16,029 nt of DNA from Angelakisella sp. (GTDB taxonomy: Bacteria > Bacillota > Clostridia > Oscillospirales > Ruminococcaceae), in assembly GCA_022795575.1 (NCBI GenBank), contig JAAWGY010000025.1, forward strand, positions 1 through 16,029, in the 5' to 3' direction. A model generated the notes under the pieces. The model was not told where the DNA came from. It did no database searches and saw only the letters and a list, made by a program, of their open reading frames with translations. The position numbers were made by a program, and so were the translations under genes. Of this stretch, positions 13,801-16,029 are shown piece by piece (position 1 is the first letter of the stretch; each line of letters opens with the position of its first letter).

Positions 13801-15159
13801 CACGTCTTTAAGGCCGGCACCATCTCCACCGTGGCGGAAAAAACCGCCTACGGCTATGTAAAGCACTACCTGGAGGACAAGGGGCTGGTGGTGACAGCCG
13901 CCGAGGAAAAGCGGCTGGTAAAGGGCTGCACCGGCGTCAAGCGCACCACCGGCCAGCACCCCGGCGGTATGGTGGTGGTGCCCAGCCACCACGAGGTTTA
14001 CGACTTCTGCCCGGTACAGCACCCGGCGGACAAAAAAGAGGGGGATATCATCACCACCCATTTCGACTTCCACTCCCTCCACGACACCATCCTGAAGCTG
14101 GACGAGCTGGGCCACGATTCGCCCACCCTCTTTAAGTACCTGGAGGACTACACCGGGATAAAGATCGACGACATCCCCATGAGCGACCCAAAGGTTTACA
14201 GCCTCTTTACCTCTTCGGAGGCCATCGGCATCGACCTTGCCGATATCCGGGTGGAGACCGGCACCCTGGCCCTCCCCGAGATGGGCACCCACTTTGTCCG
14301 GGGGATGCTGATGGACGCAAAGCCCAAGAATTTCTCCGACCTGCTACAGATATCCGGCCTTTCCCACGGCACCGATGTTTGGGTGGGCAACGCCAAGGAC
14401 CTGATTGCCGCCGGCACCTGCACCATCTCCAACGTTATCGGCACCCGCGACAGCATCATGACCACCCTTTACATCAACTACAAGATGGAGCCCAAGCTGG
14501 CGTTTAAGATTATGGAGATCACCCGGAAGGGGAAAGCCCCGGTGCTTCTCACCGAGGAGATGAAGCAGGATATGCGGGCCCACGGGGTGCCGGAGTGGTA
14601 CATCGACAGCTGCCTGAAGATTAAGTATATGTTCCCCAAAGCCCACGCCGCCGCCTACGTCATCTCCGCCATCCGGCTGGGGTGGTACAAGGTATACCAT
14701 CCCCGGGAGTTCTACGCCGTCCTTTTCACCATCCGGGGGGAGGACTTTGACGCCCTTGCCGCCATGAAGGGCCAGGGCTTTGTCAAAACCCGCATCGACG
14801 CGTTATACGCCAAGGGCAACGACCGCACCGCCAAGGAGGACAGCCAGCTGGAAATGTACCAGATCGTTTACGAGATGCTGAAACGGGGCATCCAGCTGCT
14901 GCCGGTGGACCTCTACCGCTCCCACGCCACCATGTACCGGATCGAGGAGGAGAAGATCCGCCTGCCCTTTGCCAGCCTCAAGGGGCTGGGCGCCGCCGCC
15001 GCCCAGGGGCTGGCGGAGGCGGGGAAGGAAGGGCCCTACCTTTCGGTGGATGAGATCTCCACCCGCTCCGGGGCCTCCAAGTCCATTATCGAGATCCTGC
15101 GGGAGGCCGGGGCCCTGGAGGGCCTCCAGGAGCACAGCCAGATGTCGCTGTTTGGGTAG
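10822..15159 (+). CDS. polC: DNA polymerase III alpha subunit, Gram-positive type PolC
   Basis: PolC is the main replicative polymerase of low-G+C Gram-positive bacteria, with built-in proofreading. The 1445 residues match the family (Bacillus 1437). In order: an N-terminal domain (1-150), a Pro/Arg-rich linker (about 152-197), an OB domain (about 230-325) and a PHP domain beginning HCHTTMSTMDG (340-350). The PHP domain is interrupted by a DEDDh exonuclease (about 425-590: Asp431, Glu433, HNAAFDTGF, HRADDD). Four zinc-binding cysteines (915, 918, 940, 943) follow, then the palm with Asp969 and Asp971 in DIDLNF and preceding Asp963/Asp965, then the fingers and the C-terminal region. The start is TTG at 10822 with GGAGGGG 9-15 nt upstream. 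It is the last gene of the core cluster before a strong terminator. Confidence 0.99.
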   Translation: MSTFGEIFGRFGELSPAVAAARVENIALSDNKERMTVNLVPGDILGWGELSAVQKQLRMACLLEDFAVTCRYDPCLLEKVSLEDLAAELASSGVPVNGFFVGAKAQYDKERQLLSVTLQNGGLDFLREQQVGERISNLLYRDFGVRPAVEFTGVTTAPSPLEAGERPRPASGAQGGPPPWSPAPAPKREGERKPAPKRRTYQGAFSPKLPIVPGSACVVIGKEIRTPPVPIVEINAETGKTVLWGDIFDVASKEIRDGTKSILTISVTDYTSSMDLKIFVEREKKDALLEALRPGATIIAQGEAAYNKFDRDVTMSPVAISTVEKKTVTDEEPEKRVELHCHTTMSTMDGMTSAADLVKRAADWGHKAIAITDHGVVQAFPEAMAAAEKARKKNPDFKVIYGVEGYLVDDMVPAVKGPCESPIDGEYIVFDLETTGLSSATDRITEIGAVRVKGGEIVERFDTFVNPETLIPPSIVRLTGITDEMVKDAPSEQEALALFFAFCGDCGVLVAHNAAFDTGFLRSAMNRQRMKRQFTSIDTLVMARSLYPELKKHKLNLLADHLKVEQKNHHRADDDAWVLAGIFLKMVEKLQTEKGAKTVWDINTSLTSEGAMKSRPYHIIILVKNDVGLGNLYRLVSYAHLDYFYQKPRIPKSQLERYREGLIIGSACEAGQLFRGVVEGKSWQELCDIASFYDFLEVQPLGNNEFMIREGIAKSEKELQDFNRSILKLGDKLGKPVVATGDVHFMDQKDARFREILMAGQGFKDAEMQAPLYLRTTRQMLEEFDYLGEETAREIVITNPGRIADMVDYIRPIPDGTFTPTIQGAEEDLIRITHEKACSIYGDPLPEIVEKRLDRELSSITKHGFSVLYMIAQKLVQRSVECGYSVGSRGSVGSSFVAIMAGISEVNPLPPHYICPQCKHSEFITDGSIGSGFDLPDKDCPHCGALMHRDGHEIPFETFLGFDGDKAPDIDLNFSGEYQSRSHAFTEELFGKDHVFKAGTISTVAEKTAYGYVKHYLEDKGLVVTAAEEKRLVKGCTGVKRTTGQHPGGMVVVPSHHEVYDFCPVQHPADKKEGDIITTHFDFHSLHDTILKLDELGHDSPTLFKYLEDYTGIKIDDIPMSDPKVYSLFTSSEAIGIDLADIRVETGTLALPEMGTHFVRGMLMDAKPKNFSDLLQISGLSHGTDVWVGNAKDLIAAGTCTISNVIGTRDSIMTTLYINYKMEPKLAFKIMEITRKGKAPVLLTEEMKQDMRAHGVPEWYIDSCLKIKYMFPKAHAAAYVISAIRLGWYKVYHPREFYAVLFTIRGEDFDALAAMKGQGFVKTRIDALYAKGNDRTAKEDSQLEMYQIVYEMLKRGIQLLPVDLYRSHATMYRIEEEKIRLPFASLKGLGAAAAQGLAEAGKEGPYLSVDEISTRSGASKSIIEILREAGALEGLQEHSQMSLFG

Positions 15160-15211
15160 GGGACGCGTTGGCGGGAGCTGGAAAAAAGACCGCCTAATCA
15201 TGTAACCCATA

Positions 15212-15253
15212 AAAAACCGGAGCAAAGGACTTGTTTCCTTTGCTCCGGTTTTT
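15212..15253. terminator. Strong bidirectional terminator after polC
   Basis: An 18-bp perfect inverted repeat (15212-15229 with 15236-15253) has a 6-nt loop. The A tract on the left and T tract on the right make it work for polC on the + strand and for the small repressor gene on the minus strand, whose stop codon overlaps the right arm by 2 nt. It marks the change from core to accessory DNA. Confidence 0.93.
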
Positions 15254-15431
15254 ATTCGTCGGTGCTGACGGGAATCACCCCGTTTTTCTTTTCGTACTCC
15301 GCCACAAGCTGTTTTAGGTATTGTTCGATTTCTTTGTTGGCAGAGCGCCCTTCCTCTTCTGCGATGTAGCGGAATTTTTGGAAGAGCAAACGGTCCACCC
15401 GGAGGGTGTAACGCAAAAGTTTATCTTGCAT
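15252..15431 (-). CDS. Arc/MetJ-type ribbon-helix-helix repressor, 59 residues
   Basis: This small minus-strand gene reads MQDKLLRYTLRVDRLLFQKF at its start. It fits the ribbon-helix-helix fold: a beta strand (LLRYTLRVD, residues 5-13) for DNA contact, helix A (LLFQKFRYIAEEE, 15-27), the turn GRSANKEI (28-35) and helix B (EIEQYLKQLVAEYEKKNG). Such proteins bind operators as paired dimers and usually repress their own promoter. A TTATAAT-rich region upstream fits that. ATG at 15431 has GAGGTG about 8 nt upstream, and the predicted promoter leaves a leader of about 35 nt. It is divergent from the SLOG-type gene. Arc-like proteins serve as phage or plasmid regulators and as antitoxins; I cannot decide which applies here. 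Confidence 0.87.
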   Translation of the reverse strand: MQDKLLRYTLRVDRLLFQKFRYIAEEEGRSANKEIEQYLKQLVAEYEKKNGVIPVSTDE

Positions 15432-15472
15432 AAACGCACCTCTTTTTCACCAAAACAGATACTACTGACTTA

Positions 15473-15501
15473 ATTATAGTGTTATAATTGCGTCACAACA
15501 A
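15473..15501 (-). promoter_or_regulatory. Promoter of the ribbon-helix-helix gene
   Basis: On the minus strand TTGTTG (15501-15496), a 17-nt spacer and a perfect TATAAT (15478-15473) form a good housekeeping promoter. Its -35 overlaps the start of the spacer of the divergent promoter, so the two must compete or be regulated together. Confidence 0.7.
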
Positions 15502-15516
15502 AAATGGTGGTATTAT
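15488..15516 (+). promoter_or_regulatory. Promoter of the SLOG-type gene
   Basis: TTGCGT (15488-15493), a 17-nt spacer and TATTAT (15511-15516) give a start near 15523 and a leader of about 29 nt that contains the GAGGTGG ribosome binding site. Confidence 0.65.
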
Positions 15517-15551
15517 AACATTACAATGACGCATAGTTTTTGAGGTGGAAA

Positions 15552-15968
15552 ATGAAGATTGCAATCGTTGGTTCAAGAAACTTGACTGTACATAATCTGA
15601 GGTGGTATTTACCAAAGGGCGTGACAGAAATCATTTCTGGCGGGGCAAGGGGAATTGATAGCTGCGCAAAAGAATATGCGCTAAAAAATGGTTTGATATA
15701 CACAGAATTCTTGCCGGAATATAAAAAATATGGGCGGTGTGCGCCACTTAAAAGAAACATAAGCATCATTGAATATGCGGATGCTGTCATTGCGTTTTGG
15801 GATGGCAGGTCAAGGGGTACCAGATATGTGATTGATCAATGTAAAATCCGCCATGTTAAAATAACAGTATATAAAATGGTATCAATGGTATCAAAGTACA
15901 GTTTACAAGGGACTACACAAAGTAACGGGGTGACGGGCGCTGATATGCCCGTCAGATTTTCCATGTGA
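15552..15968 (+). CDS. SLOG-domain protein, YspA/DUF2493-like
   Basis: The 138-residue product has the Rossmann-like SLOG fold of the DprA/YspA/LOG superfamily, predicted to bind a nucleotide or ADP-ribose-type ligand. Motifs are KIAIVGSRN (2-10), the phosphate loop SGGARGIDSCAKEYA (29-43), KYGRCAPLKRNISII (59-73) and ADAVIAFWDGRSRGT (76-90), then IDQCKIRHVKITVY (94-107), where family members normally end. The remaining 31 residues are unlike the family and include a 9-nt tandem repeat (ATGGTATCA twice, 15876-15893) giving MVSMVS. The last codons overlap a hairpin. ATG at 15552 follows GAGGTGG. The gene is about 40% G+C against well over 60% for its left neighbours, a sign of horizontal transfer. 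Divergent pairing with a ribbon-helix-helix gene suggests tight control. Function unknown. Confidence 0.85.
   Translation: MKIAIVGSRNLTVHNLRWYLPKGVTEIISGGARGIDSCAKEYALKNGLIYTEFLPEYKKYGRCAPLKRNISIIEYADAVIAFWDGRSRGTRYVIDQCKIRHVKITVYKMVSMVSKYSLQGTTQSNGVTGADMPVRFSM
15931..15954. other. Hairpin shared by the ends of two converging genes
   Basis: TGACGGGC (15931-15938) pairs perfectly with GCCCGTCA (15947-15954) around 8 nt, followed on the + strand by GATTTTCC. It overlaps the last codons of the SLOG-type gene and the stop of the minus-strand gene entering from the right. It is a weak terminator candidate for the + strand. Confidence 0.45.
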
Positions 15969-16029
15969 TGTTTAAGCTGTCGCTTGTGGCGGCAATGGTG
16001 GTAATCATCAAATCCACCACCCGCCGCTT
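15952..16029 (-). CDS. C-terminal end of a minus-strand gene, possibly a serine recombinase
   Basis: The minus strand is open from the window edge to a TGA at 15954-15952, giving 25 residues: KRRVVDLMITTI followed by AATSDSLNITWKI. The pattern of a basic start, a hydrophobic helix (VVDLMI), then a turn and a strand ending I-x-W resembles the extreme C-terminus of large serine recombinases. Such a short piece cannot prove this. The start and nearly all of the gene lie outside the window. If it is a recombinase, the two small AT-rich genes sit at one end of an integrated element. Confidence 0.4.
   Translation of the reverse strand, partial: KRRVVDLMITTIAATSDSLNITWKI

Larger units (their letters stand above)
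15473..15533. promoter_or_regulatory. Twin-palindrome operator candidate in the divergent promoter region
   Basis: Two copies of a 16-bp near-palindrome, ATTATA-N4-TAYAAT, lie at 15473-15488 and 15512-15527. The left copy covers the -10 of the repressor gene and the right copy covers the -10 of the SLOG-type gene. An inverted pair TGCGTCA (15489-15495) and TGACGCA (15527-15533) adjoins them. The arrangement fits cooperative binding by ribbon-helix-helix dimers. Confidence 0.5.

Noticed and set aside
10645..14292. A 1215-codon open frame on the minus strand opposite polC
   Set aside because: It is the antisense shadow of a G/C-ending codon gene. The product is low-complexity, rich in Gly, Val, His and Leu, has no family motifs, and PolC on the other strand is unmistakable.
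1..16029. CRISPR arrays, tRNA or rRNA genes, insertion sequences
   Set aside because: I saw no regularly spaced repeats, no tRNA cloverleaf with a CCA end, no rRNA-like stretch and no transposase within the window.

Overview
The window comes from a high-G+C, endospore-forming member of the Clostridia. The spore-specific genes (a forespore sigma-G and a YlmC/YmxH-type PRC-barrel protein), the Gram-positive replicase PolC and the gene order frr-uppS-cdsA-rseP-ispG-polC all point there. Codon use is strongly G/C at third positions. An Oscillospiraceae-like gut bacterium is my best guess from composition and gene content; nothing in the window fixes the genus.

Layout. Positions 1-500 hold no gene I recognise, apart from a strong + strand terminator (372-418) and a candidate forespore promoter for sigG. 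sigG (+) converges on a minus-strand group, transcribed ymxH, rpsB, tsf, across a bidirectional terminator. From 3766 a sigma-A type promoter starts a long + strand run: pyrH (UMP kinase), frr (ribosome recycling), uppS (undecaprenyl diphosphate synthase), a 286-nt spacer of unknown nature, cdsA (CDP-diacylglycerol synthase), rseP (site-2 protease), ispG (MEP isoprenoid pathway), an unknown small protein, a GNAT acetyltransferase, a dihydrofolate-reductase-like (RibD-C) protein and polC. The cluster couples translation, membrane-lipid and cell-wall carrier synthesis and chromosome replication. dxr, usually found between cdsA and rseP, is absent here.

After polC a perfect bidirectional terminator marks the end of the core cluster. 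To its right (15252-16029) base composition drops to about 40% G+C and the content becomes accessory. There is a 59-residue ribbon-helix-helix repressor on the minus strand and a divergent SLOG/YspA-like (DUF2493-type) nucleotide-binding protein on the plus strand. The last bases of a minus-strand gene follow, whose C-terminus could belong to a serine recombinase. The two small genes share back-to-back promoters, and two copies of a 16-bp near-palindrome each cover one -10 element. This looks like an autoregulated two-gene module at the edge of a mobile element and is the most interesting part of the window.

Two genome-scale points stand out. Inverting the block ymxH-rpsB-tsf would restore the common order sigG-ymxH-rpsB-tsf-pyrH-frr, so a local inversion is likely. 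In addition, several leaders (rpsB, pyrH, rseP) and intergenic stretches carry clear hairpins that may have regulatory roles.
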